A DNA stretch of 64,000 bases from VRUE01 sp963728365 (GCA_963728365.1 CAVSJI010000001.1:1984001-2048000); one strand, 5' to 3'. Positions 1-7,916 are shown, counted from the stretch's first letter. The notes: generated by a model not told the origin, from the sequence alone. Numbers and translations: made by a program.

Positions 1-1104
1 GCCGTCGACCAGCGCCTCGACCGGCATCTCGCCGACGATCTCCTCGCCGCGCAGGATGCGGATCTGCCCCGAGTCGGTGACGACGCCGATCTCGGCCGAG
101 CCGGTCTGCCATTTCTCGCAGATCGCGATCACCTCGGCCACTCGCGCCGGCTCGACCACCGCCAGCATTCGCTCCTGGCTCTCGGAGACCATGATCTCGA
201 AGGGCTCCATGTCGGCCTCGCGCAGCGGCACCTTGGCCACGTCGAGGTCGATCCCGACCCCGCCCGCCGAGGCCATCTCGCCCGCCGAGGAGGTGAGGCC
301 GGCGGCGCCCAGGTCCTGCAGCGAGACCAGCAGCCCCTTGGCCAGCAGCTCCAGGCAGCACTCGAGCACCTTCGACTCCTCGAAAGGGTCGCCGATCTGC
401 ACCGTCGGCCGCTTCGACTCGTCGCCCTCGCCGAGCTCGGCCGAGGCGAGCACCGAGGCGCCGCCGATCCCGTCGCGCCCGGTCGAGGCGCCCATCAGGA
501 CGACCGCGTTGCCGACCCCGGCGGCGGCGGCCCGCACCATCTCCTCGGTCTTAGCCAAGCCGACGCACATCGCGTTGACCAGGCAGTTGTGCTCGTAGGG
601 CGCCTCGAAGTAGATCTCGCCGCCGACGGTCGGCACGCCGATCGAGTTGCCGTAGTGGCCGATCCCGCGCACCGCCCCGTCCAGCAGGTGGCGCGAACGC
701 ACCGAGTCGAGCTCGCCGAAGCGCAGCGAGTCGAGGATCGCGATCGGCCGCGCGCCGAGCGCGAAGACGTCGCGCAGGATGCCACCGACCCCGGTCGCCG
801 CCCCCTGGAAGGGCTCGACCGCGCTCGGATGGTTGTGCGACTCGACCTTGAAGGCGACCGCGTAGCCGTTGCCGACGTCGACCGCGCCGGCGTTCTCGCC
901 CGGGCCCATCACCACCCGCTCGCCGTCGGTCGGCAGGCGGCGCAGCAGCTTGCGCGAGTGCTTGTAGGCGCAGTGCTCGGACCAGAGCAGGCTGAACATC
1001 GCCAGCTCGACGTCGTTCGGCTCGCGCCCCAGCTTCTCGCAGATCAGCTCGAACTCGGCATCGGTCAGCCCCAACTCGCGGTACTTGGCGACCTCCACCG
1101 TCAT
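1..1104 (-). CDS. purL: Phosphoribosylformylglycinamidine synthase subunit PurL (C-terminus outside window)
   Basis: Synthetase subunit of the three-part FGAM synthase (PurL/PurQ/PurS), fourth step of IMP synthesis: converts FGAR plus ammonia and ATP to FGAM in the cytoplasm. The visible 368 residues begin MTVEVAKYRELGLTDAEF and carry the PurL signature SEHCAYKHS, the ATP/Mg region KVESHNHPSAVEPFQGAAT and GGIGR-type loops (GRDGIGGASVLAS), followed by LLVSLQDLGAAGLTSS. This is the small-type PurL, not the 1300-residue fused form, consistent with separate purQ and purS upstream. ATG start at 1104 follows an AAGGGG-like site. It is the last visible gene of the purC-purS-purQ-purL run, separated from purQ by a 58-bp gap that holds a 47-bp palindromic repeat. 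Confidence 0.96.
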   Translation of the reverse strand, partial: MTVEVAKYRELGLTDAEFELICEKLGREPNDVELAMFSLLWSEHCAYKHSRKLLRRLPTDGERVVMGPGENAGAVDVGNGYAVAFKVESHNHPSAVEPFQGAATGVGGILRDVFALGARPIAILDSLRFGELDSVRSRHLLDGAVRGIGHYGNSIGVPTVGGEIYFEAPYEHNCLVNAMCVGLAKTEEMVRAAAAGVGNAVVLMGASTGRDGIGGASVLASAELGEGDESKRPTVQIGDPFEESKVLECCLELLAKGLLVSLQDLGAAGLTSSAGEMASAGGVGIDLDVAKVPLREADMEPFEIMVSESQERMLAVVEPARVAEVIAICEKWQTGSAEIGVVTDSGQIRILRGEEIVGEMPVEALVDG

Positions 1105-1113
1105 CCCAGCCCC

Positions 1114-1160
1114 TTCCGGTGCGCTTTATGTGGTCTATGACCCGAAAAGGCGCAGCGGAA
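1114..1160. repeat. 47-bp dispersed palindromic repeat, family A copy 1
   Basis: Begins TTCCGGTGCGCTTT and ends GGCGCAGCGGAA, so the arms are imperfect inverted repeats around a TATGTGGTCTATGACC centre. Three near-identical elements lie at 13984-14030, 31440-31485 and 59148-59194. This copy fills the purQ-purL gap, where it could form a hairpin in the polycistronic mRNA. Confidence 0.85.
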
Positions 1161-1162
1161 GC

Positions 1163-1834
1163 TCACGCGCCCGCCTCCGCCGCGGCTTCGAAGACCCGCA
1201 GGCCGTCGGTGGATCCGGTCAGGGGGTCGACGGCGTGCTCCGGGTGGGGCATCAGCCCGAGCACGTTGCCCGCCTCGTTGCGCACCCCGGCGATGTCCCG
1301 CGCCGACCCGTTCGGGTTCTCCCCGGGCGCGTAAAGGTAGGCCACCTGCCCATTCACCTCCAGCGCATCGAGCACCTCATCCGGCGCCCAGTACCGCCCT
1401 TCCCCGTGCTTCGCCGGAATCGACAGCGTCGGCCGACGGGACGATTCCCCTCTATATGGGGACATTTTCGGCCCGTCGACCTCGAGCAGGTGGAGTTGGC
1501 GGCAGTGGAACCGCAGGTCCTCGTTCAGGAGGAGGGCGCCGGGCAGCAGCCCAGCCTCGCAGAGGACCTGGAAGCCGTTGCAGATGCCCAGCACCGGGCC
1601 GCCCGCGGCGGCGAACTCGGCGACCGCTTCCATCGCCGGGGAGAAGCGGGCGATCGCGCCGGCGCGCAGGTAGTCGCCGTAGGAGAACCCCCCGGGCACG
1701 ACCACCGCGTCGATCCCGTCCAGGGCACGCTCCTCGTGCCAAACCAGGCGCGCCTCGGCGCCAGTCGCCTCGCAGGCGTGCAGTGCGTCGCGCTCGTCGC
1801 AGGAGCCGGGGAACTGGAGCACTCCCCAGCGCAT
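1163..1834 (-). CDS. purQ: Phosphoribosylformylglycinamidine synthase glutaminase subunit PurQ
   Basis: Class I glutamine amidotransferase subunit that feeds ammonia to PurL. 223 residues, the usual PurQ length. VVVPGGFSYGDYLRAGAIA and the nucleophile elbow GICNGFQVL (Cys in ICNG) are clear; the catalytic His/Glu pair is in LMPHPEHAVDP. The stretch between FHCRQLHL and AKHGEGRY does not look like other PurQ proteins: residues LEVDGPKMSPYRGESSRRPT are encoded over a small palindrome (1446-1462), perhaps inserted repeat DNA. The ATG start overlaps the purS stop by one base (TGATG), indicating translational coupling in purS-purQ. Confidence 0.95.
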   Translation of the reverse strand: MRWGVLQFPGSCDERDALHACEATGAEARLVWHEERALDGIDAVVVPGGFSYGDYLRAGAIARFSPAMEAVAEFAAAGGPVLGICNGFQVLCEAGLLPGALLLNEDLRFHCRQLHLLEVDGPKMSPYRGESSRRPTLSIPAKHGEGRYWAPDEVLDALEVNGQVAYLYAPGENPNGSARDIAGVRNEAGNVLGLMPHPEHAVDPLTGSTDGLRVFEAAAEAGA

Positions 1835-2064
1835 CAGAGCCGCTCTATCTCGTAGTCCTCGATCAGCGGGTTGGCGAGCAGCTTCTCGCAGAGCTCGTCC
1901 AGCCGCTCCGGGTCCTCGGCCTCCAGCTCGACCATGCGCCCCACGTGCACGTGGTCGATCCCCTCGAAGCCGAGCGCCGGCAGCGCTCGCTCGACGGCCT
2001 TGCCCTGCGGGTCGAGAATTCCCTCCTTGGGCCGGATCAGCACCCGCGCCCGAACCGCTGCCAC
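1834..2064 (-). CDS. purS: Phosphoribosylformylglycinamidine synthase subunit PurS
   Basis: Small (76 aa) structural subunit that bridges PurL and PurQ and helps channel ammonia. Sequence RARVLIRPKEGILDPQGKAV followed by GFEGIDHVHVGRMVELE and a C-terminal NPLIEDYEIE is typical of PurS. It sits between purC and purQ with a one-base stop/start overlap with purQ and abuts the purC stop at 2064, so purC-purS-purQ-purL is very likely one transcript. Confidence 0.95.
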   Translation of the reverse strand: MAAVRARVLIRPKEGILDPQGKAVERALPALGFEGIDHVHVGRMVELEAEDPERLDELCEKLLANPLIEDYEIERL

Positions 2065-2912
2065 TAGAAGCTGCGCTCCGTGACCCGCTCGTAGGCCTCG
2101 ACGTACTTGGCCCGCGTCTGCTCGACCACGTCGGGCGGGATCTCCGGCGCCGGCGGGGTCTTGTCCCAGCCGCTCTCGGTCGCCCAGTCGCGCACGTACT
2201 GCTTGTCGAAGGACGGCTGCGTCCTGCCCGGCTCGTAGCGGTCGGCCGGCCAGAAGCGCGAGGAGTCCGGCGTCAGCACCTCATCGGCGAGGACGATCTC
2301 CGCCCCCGCGTGGCTGCCGAACTCGAACTTGGTGTCAGCGAGGACGATCCCCCGCTGGGCCGCGTGCTCGGCGCCGCGCCGGTAGACCTCGATCGAGACC
2401 CGCCGCAGCTCTTCCATCAGCGCCCGGTCGCCGACGATCTCCGCGGCGCGGTCGAAGTCGACGTTCTCGTCGTGGTCGCCGATCTCGGCCTTGGTCGCCG
2501 GGGTGAAGATCGGCTCGGGCAGCCGGTCGGACTCGCGCAGCCCGGCCGGCAGCTCGATCCCGCAGACCGCGCCGCCGTCCTTGTATTCCTTCCAGCCCGA
2601 GCCGGAGAGGTAGCCGCGCACCACGCACTCGACCGGGTACATCTCCAAGCGCCGCACCCGCATCGCCCGTTCAGCCACCTCTTCCGGCACGTCGGCGGAG
2701 ACGAAGTGGTTGGGAACGATCTCGCGGGTCAGCTCGAACCAGAATTCGGAGATCCGGTTGAGGACCTTGCCCTTGTCGGGGATCGGCGTCGGCATCACGA
2801 TGTCGTAGATCGAGATCCGGTCGGAGGCGACCATCAGCAGGTCCTCCTCCCACTCGTAGATCTCGCGGACCTTGCCCGAGGAGTGCAGCTTGAGATCGGC
2901 GACGGCCTGCAT
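2064..2912 (-). CDS. purC: Phosphoribosylaminoimidazole-succinocarboxamide synthase (SAICAR synthase)
   Basis: ATP-dependent ligase joining CAIR and aspartate to SAICAR. 282 residues from ATG 2912; the open frame runs further upstream but the conserved protein starts at MQAVADLKLHSSGKVREIYE. SAICAR-synthase hallmarks: SGKVREIYE, VASDRISIYD, MYPVECVVRGYLSGSGWKEY, and the aspartate/ATP site LADTKFEFG with LTPDSSRFWP. First gene of the purC-purS-purQ-purL unit. Its 5' side faces the divergent P450 across 82 bp containing a perfect 28-bp palindrome, the likely control site. Confidence 0.95.
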   Translation of the reverse strand: MQAVADLKLHSSGKVREIYEWEEDLLMVASDRISIYDIVMPTPIPDKGKVLNRISEFWFELTREIVPNHFVSADVPEEVAERAMRVRRLEMYPVECVVRGYLSGSGWKEYKDGGAVCGIELPAGLRESDRLPEPIFTPATKAEIGDHDENVDFDRAAEIVGDRALMEELRRVSIEVYRRGAEHAAQRGIVLADTKFEFGSHAGAEIVLADEVLTPDSSRFWPADRYEPGRTQPSFDKQYVRDWATESGWDKTPPAPEIPPDVVEQTRAKYVEAYERVTERSF

Positions 2913-2955
2913 GGGCGCGATGCTAGCGGGGAGCGCGGCGAAGCTGAACCGAGCC

Positions 2956-2983
2956 TTCACACTGGCTGGGCAGCCAGTGTGAA
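2956..2983. promoter_or_regulatory. 28-bp perfect palindrome between divergent purC and P450
   Basis: TTCACACTGGCTG and its exact reverse complement are separated by GG. It lies 43 bp before the purC ATG and 12 bp before the P450 GTG, a typical place for a dimeric-repressor operator controlling one or both genes. No regulator gene is adjacent. A hairpin role cannot be excluded, but there is no U tract and neither gene ends here. Confidence 0.6.
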
Positions 2984-2994
2984 ATCCTTGCCCC

Positions 2995-4326
2995 GTGACG
3001 CTGCCCCCCGAACCGAAGAGCTCTCCTCTGATGCAGACGCTGAAGTGGAGCTTCAGGCCACTGCCGTTCATGCAGGAGTGCCGGGAGCGGTACGGGGACG
3101 CGTTCAGCGTCAAATTCGCGACCTTCGAGCGGCCGATGGTGATGATCTCCGACCCGGCCGCCATCAAGGCCCTCTACACCGAGCGCTCGCACGGGCTGCC
3201 ACCCGGCCGCGACGTGGTCCTCACCCCGATCGTCGGGCCGCATTCGCTGCTGGTGATCGAGGGAGCCGACCACCTCGCCCACCGCAAGCTGATGCTGCCG
3301 CCCTTCCACGGCGAGCGGATGCGCTCCTATGAGCCACTGGTCGAGGAGATCGTCGAGCGCGAGATCGACTCCTGGCCGCTTGGCGAGCAGTTCGCGATCC
3401 ACTCGCGCATGCAGGCGATCACCCTCGAGGTGATCCTGCGCGTTGTCTTTGGGGTCGCCGACGGGGAGCGCCTGCAACGGCTCCGCGAGGTTCTCACCAG
3501 GGTGCTCGAGGAGACCGCCTCGCCCTTCGCCCAGCTGATCGGCCTTGCCAGCCGTCGCTTCGGCGGCAGCGGTCCCTGGGCGAAATTCGAAAAGCAGCTG
3601 AAGGCGGCCGACGAGCTGCTCTACGCCGAGATCGCCGAGCACCGCGCCCGCGGCGGCTTCGAGGAGCGCGACGACATGCTCTCGCTGATGATGCAGGCGC
3701 GCTTCGAGGACGGCTCCGAGATGAGCGACGAGGACCTGCGCGACCAGCTGATGACCCTGCTACTCGCAGGCCACGAGACGACGGCGACGGCGCTCGCCTG
3801 GACCTTCGACCTGCTGCTTCGCCACGCCGAGCCGCTGCAGCGCCTGCGCGACTCGCTGGAGGATGGGGAGGAGGACTACCTGCGGGCGACGATCTCCGAG
3901 TCGCTGCGCCTGCGCCCGGTCGTGCCGCTCGCCGGCCGCCGGCTCAGCGTCGACCTCGAGACCGACGACCTGCACCTGCCGGCGGGCACCGACGTTACCC
4001 CGGCGATCTGGCTCGCCCACACTCGCGCCGAGTCCTACCCGGAGCCCTTCGCCTTCCGCCCCGAGCGCTTCCTCGAGAGCCCGCCCGACACCTACTCGTG
4101 GATCCCCTTCGGCGGCGGCATCCGTCGCTGCATCGGCGCCGCCTTCGCCGAGTTCGAGATGCGCATCGTCCTGCGCGAGGTCCTCACCCGCTGCGAGCTG
4201 CACAAGGCAAGCAGCGCCCCGGAGAAGATCGGCCGCCGCAACATCACCCTCTCCCCCCGCGCCGGCACCCCGGTCGTGCTGACAAGCTGTCACCCGGCAA
4301 GAGAGCGCGAGCTTCTTTCCGTCTAG
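2995..4326 (+). CDS. Cytochrome P450
   Basis: Haem-thiolate monooxygenase, 443 residues, soluble bacterial type (no membrane anchor). I-helix oxygen-binding motif AGHETT (about residues 258-263), K-helix ExxR in ESLRL (about 302), and haem loop FGGGIRRCIG (372-381, ligand Cys379). Residues AWLAHTR and PFAFRPERFL are also typical. Substrate cannot be read from sequence. GTG start at 2995 has no clear ribosome site; an ATG at 3031 is an alternative. It stands alone on the plus strand inside the purine cluster, divergent from purC; no ferredoxin gene is adjacent. The stop codon touches a 114-bp palindromic repeat that separates it from the convergent glutaredoxin-like gene. Confidence 0.93.
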   Translation: MTLPPEPKSSPLMQTLKWSFRPLPFMQECRERYGDAFSVKFATFERPMVMISDPAAIKALYTERSHGLPPGRDVVLTPIVGPHSLLVIEGADHLAHRKLMLPPFHGERMRSYEPLVEEIVEREIDSWPLGEQFAIHSRMQAITLEVILRVVFGVADGERLQRLREVLTRVLEETASPFAQLIGLASRRFGGSGPWAKFEKQLKAADELLYAEIAEHRARGGFEERDDMLSLMMQARFEDGSEMSDEDLRDQLMTLLLAGHETTATALAWTFDLLLRHAEPLQRLRDSLEDGEEDYLRATISESLRLRPVVPLAGRRLSVDLETDDLHLPAGTDVTPAIWLAHTRAESYPEPFAFRPERFLESPPDTYSWIPFGGGIRRCIGAAFAEFEMRIVLREVLTRCELHKASSAPEKIGRRNITLSPRAGTPVVLTSCHPARERELLSV

Positions 4327-4439
4327 AGCCAGTCCCGGTAGGGGTGGAGCGTCTTGTACTTTTTCGTCGTGAGCTAGGGGCGCCAGCCCGACCTCAACAC
4401 ACCGAAAAAGTTAAGCGAAACCCCTACCGGGACTGGCTC
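4326..4439. repeat. 114-bp MITE-like palindromic element, family B copy 1
   Basis: Bounded by perfect 19-bp inverted ends (4326-4344 GAGCCAGTCCCGGTAGGGG and complement at 4421-4439). The core contains GTCTTGTACTTTTTCGTCGT, CGCCAGCCC and AAAAAGTTAAG. The core recurs at 19107-19216 with different end sequences. It lies between two convergent genes: the left end overlaps the last base of the P450 stop, and the right arm supplies the last codons and stop of the glutaredoxin-like gene. It may act as a bidirectional terminator. Confidence 0.8.
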
Positions 4440-4723
4440 CGCGCTGCCGGGTGCTCTTGCGCCCAGCGCGCGATCGTGCTCGAGCCTGAGATGACCTCGC
4501 CGTCGTCGAGCACCAGGATCGGCACCTCGTTGGTGCCGCTCAGCTCCCGCACCTCGGCCCGGTCGGCGTCGCGGCTGCCCCAGGTCCAAGGCACCATCCG
4601 GTAGCCGCCCATCGCCTTGATCTCGTAGCTGTAGCCCGCCGCGTCGAGCGCCTTTCCCGCCTTCGCGCAAGGATGCAGCGCCGCCGGCCCGCTCGTCTTC
4701 TGCCCACAGGTGTAAAGGACCAT
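4424..4723 (-). CDS. Glutaredoxin / GST N-terminal-domain thioredoxin-fold protein
   Basis: 99-residue single-domain thioredoxin-fold protein starting MVLYTCGQKTSGPAALHPCAKA. Conserved cis-Pro region NEVPILVLDDGEVI and terminal TIARWAQEHP match glutaredoxin-like/GST N-terminal proteins of actinobacteria. The usual CPxC is replaced by widely spaced cysteines (residues 6 and 19), so redox chemistry is uncertain. The last residues (RSQSR) are read from the arm of the adjoining palindromic element, suggesting the repeat altered the original C-terminus. It ends 16 bp before the purB stop, so it is upstream on the same strand of P450-facing DNA rather than in the purB unit. Confidence 0.8.
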   Translation of the reverse strand: MVLYTCGQKTSGPAALHPCAKAGKALDAAGYSYEIKAMGGYRMVPWTWGSRDADRAEVRELSGTNEVPILVLDDGEVISGSSTIARWAQEHPAARSQSR

Positions 4724-4739
4724 CGCCCGAGAGCCTACT

Positions 4740-6026
4740 TCAGTCCCGCAGCGCTTCCAGCCGCTCGAACACGGCTGGCACGTGGGTCAGGTAGGCGCTG
4801 TAGTCGAAGACGGGGTCGAGGTCGAGCTCCGGGGCGGCCTCGGCGAGGAGGTCGCGGAACTCGGTGCCGGTGTCCCAAGCGCGTTGGGCGCTCTCCTGGA
4901 CTATCCGGTAGGCCTCGTCGCGGGTCAGGCCGGACTCGACCAGGGCGGTGAGGGCGCGCTGGCTGAAGAGGGCGCCGTGGGTCAACTCGAGGTTCTCGCG
5001 CATCCGGTCGGTGCGCACGTTCATTCCGGTGGCGACCTTGGCGGCGAGGTCCTGCATGTAGTCGAGGCCGATCGTCGCGTCGGGGAGGATCACCCGCTCG
5101 GCGCCGGAGTGGGAGATGTCGCGCTCGTGCCAGAGGGCGACGTTCTCGAGGCCCGTCTGGGCGTAGCCGCGCAGCACCCGCGCCAGGCCGGTGATCCGCT
5201 CGGTGCGGATCGGGTTGCGCTTGTGCGGCATCGCCGAGGAGCCCTTCTGCCGCCCCGAGGCGAACGGCTCCTCGACCTCGCGCACCTCGGTGCGCTGCAG
5301 GTTGCGGACCTCGGTGGCAAAGCGCTCCAGCCCGGCGCCGGCGATCGCGGTCGCCGAGGTGAGCACCGCGTGGCGGTCGCGCGGGACCACCTGCGTGGCG
5401 ACGTCCTCGCGGCGCAGCCCGAGCCGCTCCATCACCCGTGCCTCGACCGCCGGCGGCACCGAGGCGTAGGTGCCGACCGCGCCGGAGAGCTTGCCGAAGC
5501 GCAGCTGCTCGAAGGCCTCGCCGAGCCGCGTCAGGTTGCGATCGGCCTCGAAGGCGAAGCCGGCGAGACGCAGCCCGAACGTCGTCGGCTCGGCATGCAC
5601 GCCGTGGGTGCGCCCGACGCAGAGCGTCTCGCGGTGCTCCAGCGCTTGCTCCACCAGCGCGTCGCGATACGCCCGCGCGCCGGCCACAACGATCTCACCG
5701 ACCTCGCCCAGCTGCACCGCCAGCGCCGTGTCGAGAACGTCCGAAGACGTCAACCCATAGTGGATCCAGCGCCCGTGCTCACCGACGCTCTCGGCCACCA
5801 CATCCACGAACGCCGCCACGTCATGGTCGGTGACCTTCTCCCGCTCGTTGACCGCCTCGACGGTGAAGGAAGCATTGGACCGAGATGCCTCGGCGGCTTC
5901 CTTGGGCACGATCCCCTCCTCCGCCCAAGCCTCCGTAGCCGCCAGCTCCACCTCCAACCAGCACTCGAGCTTCCGCTGTGCCGACCAAGCTTCGCCAATC
6001 TCCGGCCGCGTGTATCTGGCGATCAC
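4740..6026 (-). CDS. purB: Adenylosuccinate lyase
   Basis: Catalyses two purine steps: SAICAR to AICAR plus fumarate, and adenylosuccinate to AMP plus fumarate. 428 residues from the GTG at 6026 (VIARYTRPEIG), preceded by GGGAGG at a good distance. The frame stays open further upstream, but only by reading through the 88-bp repeat at 6042-6129. Fumarase-superfamily signature GSSAMPHKRNP, plus HYGLTSSDVLDT and RTHGVHAEPTTFG (catalytic His region) are intact. Third gene of purD-purE-purB; separated from purE by about 120 bp occupied by the repeat. Confidence 0.95.
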   Translation of the reverse strand: MIARYTRPEIGEAWSAQRKLECWLEVELAATEAWAEEGIVPKEAAEASRSNASFTVEAVNEREKVTDHDVAAFVDVVAESVGEHGRWIHYGLTSSDVLDTALAVQLGEVGEIVVAGARAYRDALVEQALEHRETLCVGRTHGVHAEPTTFGLRLAGFAFEADRNLTRLGEAFEQLRFGKLSGAVGTYASVPPAVEARVMERLGLRREDVATQVVPRDRHAVLTSATAIAGAGLERFATEVRNLQRTEVREVEEPFASGRQKGSSAMPHKRNPIRTERITGLARVLRGYAQTGLENVALWHERDISHSGAERVILPDATIGLDYMQDLAAKVATGMNVRTDRMRENLELTHGALFSQRALTALVESGLTRDEAYRIVQESAQRAWDTGTEFRDLLAEAAPELDLDPVFDYSAYLTHVPAVFERLEALRD

Positions 6027-6041
6027 CGAAAGCCTCCCTCG

Positions 6042-6129
6042 CGCGGGTGGCGCCGTTGGGGGAACCACCCCTGAGGACGCTTTAGCGACCGGAAGGGGTG
6101 GTGGGTCCCCTGCGGCGACAGGACCCGCG
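6042..6129. repeat. 88-bp dispersed palindromic repeat, family C copy 1
   Basis: Ends are CGCGGGT and ACCCGCG; the interior includes AGGACGCTTTAGCGACCGGA and GGTGGTGGGTCCCCTGC. A second copy of exactly the same length with only a few differences is at 15653-15740 inside grpE. Here it sits between purE and purB. On the minus strand it is open in the purB frame and would encode the same proline-rich peptide as in GrpE. Confidence 0.85.
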
Positions 6130-6146
6130 CGCCCGGGGCATCCGTG

Positions 6147-6629
6147 TCACGCATTGATGATCCGCGCGGCCAAGATGCCGGCGTTCTTCGCCCCGTCGAT
6201 CGCGACGCAGGCAACGGGGATTCCGGGCGGCATCTGCACCGCGGAGAGCAGTGCGTCGAGCCCGCCCAGGCTCTTGCCGAGGATCGGCACGCCGACCACC
6301 GGCAGGTCGCTGTGCGCCGCGGCGACGCCCGGAAGCGCTGCCGACATCCCCGCCCCGGCGATGATCACCTTCAGGCCCCTCATTCTTGCGTTGGTGCAGT
6401 ACTCGCGGACCAGCTCGGGATCGCGGTGGGCGCTCATAACGCGCACCTCGTAGCGGATGCCGGCGTCGTGCAGCGCCGCGCCGGCGGGCTGCATCTTCGG
6501 CTTGTCGTTCTTCGAGCCCATGATGATCCCGACCAGGGGCTCGTCGACTTCGATCTCCTCGAACGCCTCCTCGACCGCCGGCATCGGCGTCGCTGCGGTG
6601 GGCTGGGGCTCCTCTGAGATCTCGCTCAT
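6147..6629 (-). CDS. purE: N5-carboxyaminoimidazole ribonucleotide mutase PurE (class I)
   Basis: Converts N5-CAIR to CAIR. 160 residues. The core begins LVGIIMGSKNDKP (class I MGSxSD-like with Asn/Asp), then YEVRVMSAHRDPE, VIIAGAGMSAALPGV and PVVGVPILGKSLGGLDALLS. A roughly 28-residue acidic N-terminal extension (MSEISEEPQPTAATPMPAVE) precedes the catalytic domain. The ATG overlaps the purD stop by four bases (ATGA), so purD and purE are coupled. No purK is visible in the window. Confidence 0.94.
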   Translation of the reverse strand: MSEISEEPQPTAATPMPAVEEAFEEIEVDEPLVGIIMGSKNDKPKMQPAGAALHDAGIRYEVRVMSAHRDPELVREYCTNARMRGLKVIIAGAGMSAALPGVAAAHSDLPVVGVPILGKSLGGLDALLSAVQMPPGIPVACVAIDGAKNAGILAARIINA

Positions 6630-7915
6630 CTGGTCCTCTCCGGGTCGCTGGTTGGGACGGCCGCTCGCGCGGCGATATCGGATCGCATCTGCATTCCCTC
6701 GAACGAGATGCGGCGGGCTGCATCGTACGCGCGCTCGCGCGCCTCGGCTGCGCTCGCCCCGAGCGCGGTCACGTTGAGCACGCGCCCGCCGGCGGTGACG
6801 ACCTCTCCGTCGCGCCGTGCGGTGCCGGCGTGGGTCACCTCGGCCAGTTCGGCGGCGTCGTCGAGGCCGCGGATCGCGTCGCCCTTGGAGGAGGACTCCG
6901 GGTAGCCCGCCGAGGCGAGCACCAGGGTTACGGCCCAGTCCTCGGCGAACTCGGCCTCGACTCCAGCCAGCCCGCCCGGCTCGCGCGCCGCCAGACAGAG
7001 GTCGACGAGGTCCGAGCGCAGACGCGGCAGCACCGCCTGGGTCTCGGGATCGCCGAAGCGCGCATTGAACTCGAGCACCTTGGGGCCGGCGGCGCTCATC
7101 ATCAGGCCCGCGTAGAGGACGCCGTGAAAGGGGATTCCGCGGGCGGCCATCGCGGCGACGGCGGGTCGGTGCACTGCGTCGACGATCTCCTCGACCTCAG
7201 CCGCGCCGATCCCCGGTACCGGCGAGTAGCTGCCCATGCCCCCTGTGTTCGGCCCCCGGTCTGCGTCGAAGATCCGCTTGTAGTCCTGCGCCGGGGCCAG
7301 CGGCACGACGTTCTCGCCGTCGCAGAGCGCCAGCAGCGAGAGCTCTTCGCCCTCGAGGAACTCCTCCAGGACCACCGTCGTCTCGCCGAAGCGCCGCTCG
7401 GTGAAGAAGACCTCGGCCGCCGCCCGTGCCTCGCTCTCGTCGGCGCAGATGATCACGCCCTTGCCCGCCGCCAGGCCGTCCGCCTTGAGTACGGTCGGAT
7501 ACGTGGCATCGGCCAGCGCTGCGAGCGCCTCCTCCTGGCTGCGCAGCAGGAGGTGGCCGGCGGTCGGCACCCCCGCCTCGAGCATCAGGTCCTTGGCGAA
7601 GGCCTTCGAGCCCTCCAGCTCGGCTGCCGCTCGGCTCGGCCCGAAGGCGGCGATGCCAGCCCCCTCGAGCGCGTCGACCACGCCGGCGACCAGAGCCGCC
7701 TCGGGCCCGACCACGACCAGATCGACCCCCCGTTCGCGCGCCGCCGCGACGATCGCCTCGACGTCGTCGGCGGCCACCTCCGGCAGGCACTCGGCATCGG
7801 CCGCGATCCCGGCGTTGCCGGGCGCGCAGAGCAGCTCGGGCGCATGCGCCGAGCGCCCCAGCGCCCGCACGATCGCGTGCTCGCGCCCGCCGCCGCCGAC
7901 GACGAGGATCTTCAA
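6626..7915 (-). CDS. purD: Phosphoribosylamine-glycine ligase (GAR synthetase)
   Basis: ATP-grasp ligase, second step of purine synthesis: phosphoribosylamine plus glycine to GAR. 429 residues, family length. TTG start one base after the stop of the GYD gene (TAA-G-TTG). Motifs: KILVVGGGGREHAI, LCAPGNAGIA, ATP-grasp TVLKADGLAAGKGVII, GPNTGGMGSYSPVP and metal-binding LEFNARFGDPE. First of purD-purE-purB, and apparently co-transcribed with the upstream GYD gene. Confidence 0.95.
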   Translation of the reverse strand: MKILVVGGGGREHAIVRALGRSAHAPELLCAPGNAGIAADAECLPEVAADDVEAIVAAARERGVDLVVVGPEAALVAGVVDALEGAGIAAFGPSRAAAELEGSKAFAKDLMLEAGVPTAGHLLLRSQEEALAALADATYPTVLKADGLAAGKGVIICADESEARAAAEVFFTERRFGETTVVLEEFLEGEELSLLALCDGENVVPLAPAQDYKRIFDADRGPNTGGMGSYSPVPGIGAAEVEEIVDAVHRPAVAAMAARGIPFHGVLYAGLMMSAAGPKVLEFNARFGDPETQAVLPRLRSDLVDLCLAAREPGGLAGVEAEFAEDWAVTLVLASAGYPESSSKGDAIRGLDDAAELAEVTHAGTARRDGEVVTAGGRVLNVTALGASAAEARERAYDAARRISFEGMQMRSDIAARAAVPTSDPERTR

Positions 7916-7916
7916 C

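Noticed and set aside
4782..6074. A 430-codon plus-strand frame opposite purB
   Set aside because: Shadow frame caused by codon bias; purB motifs in the minus frame are complete.
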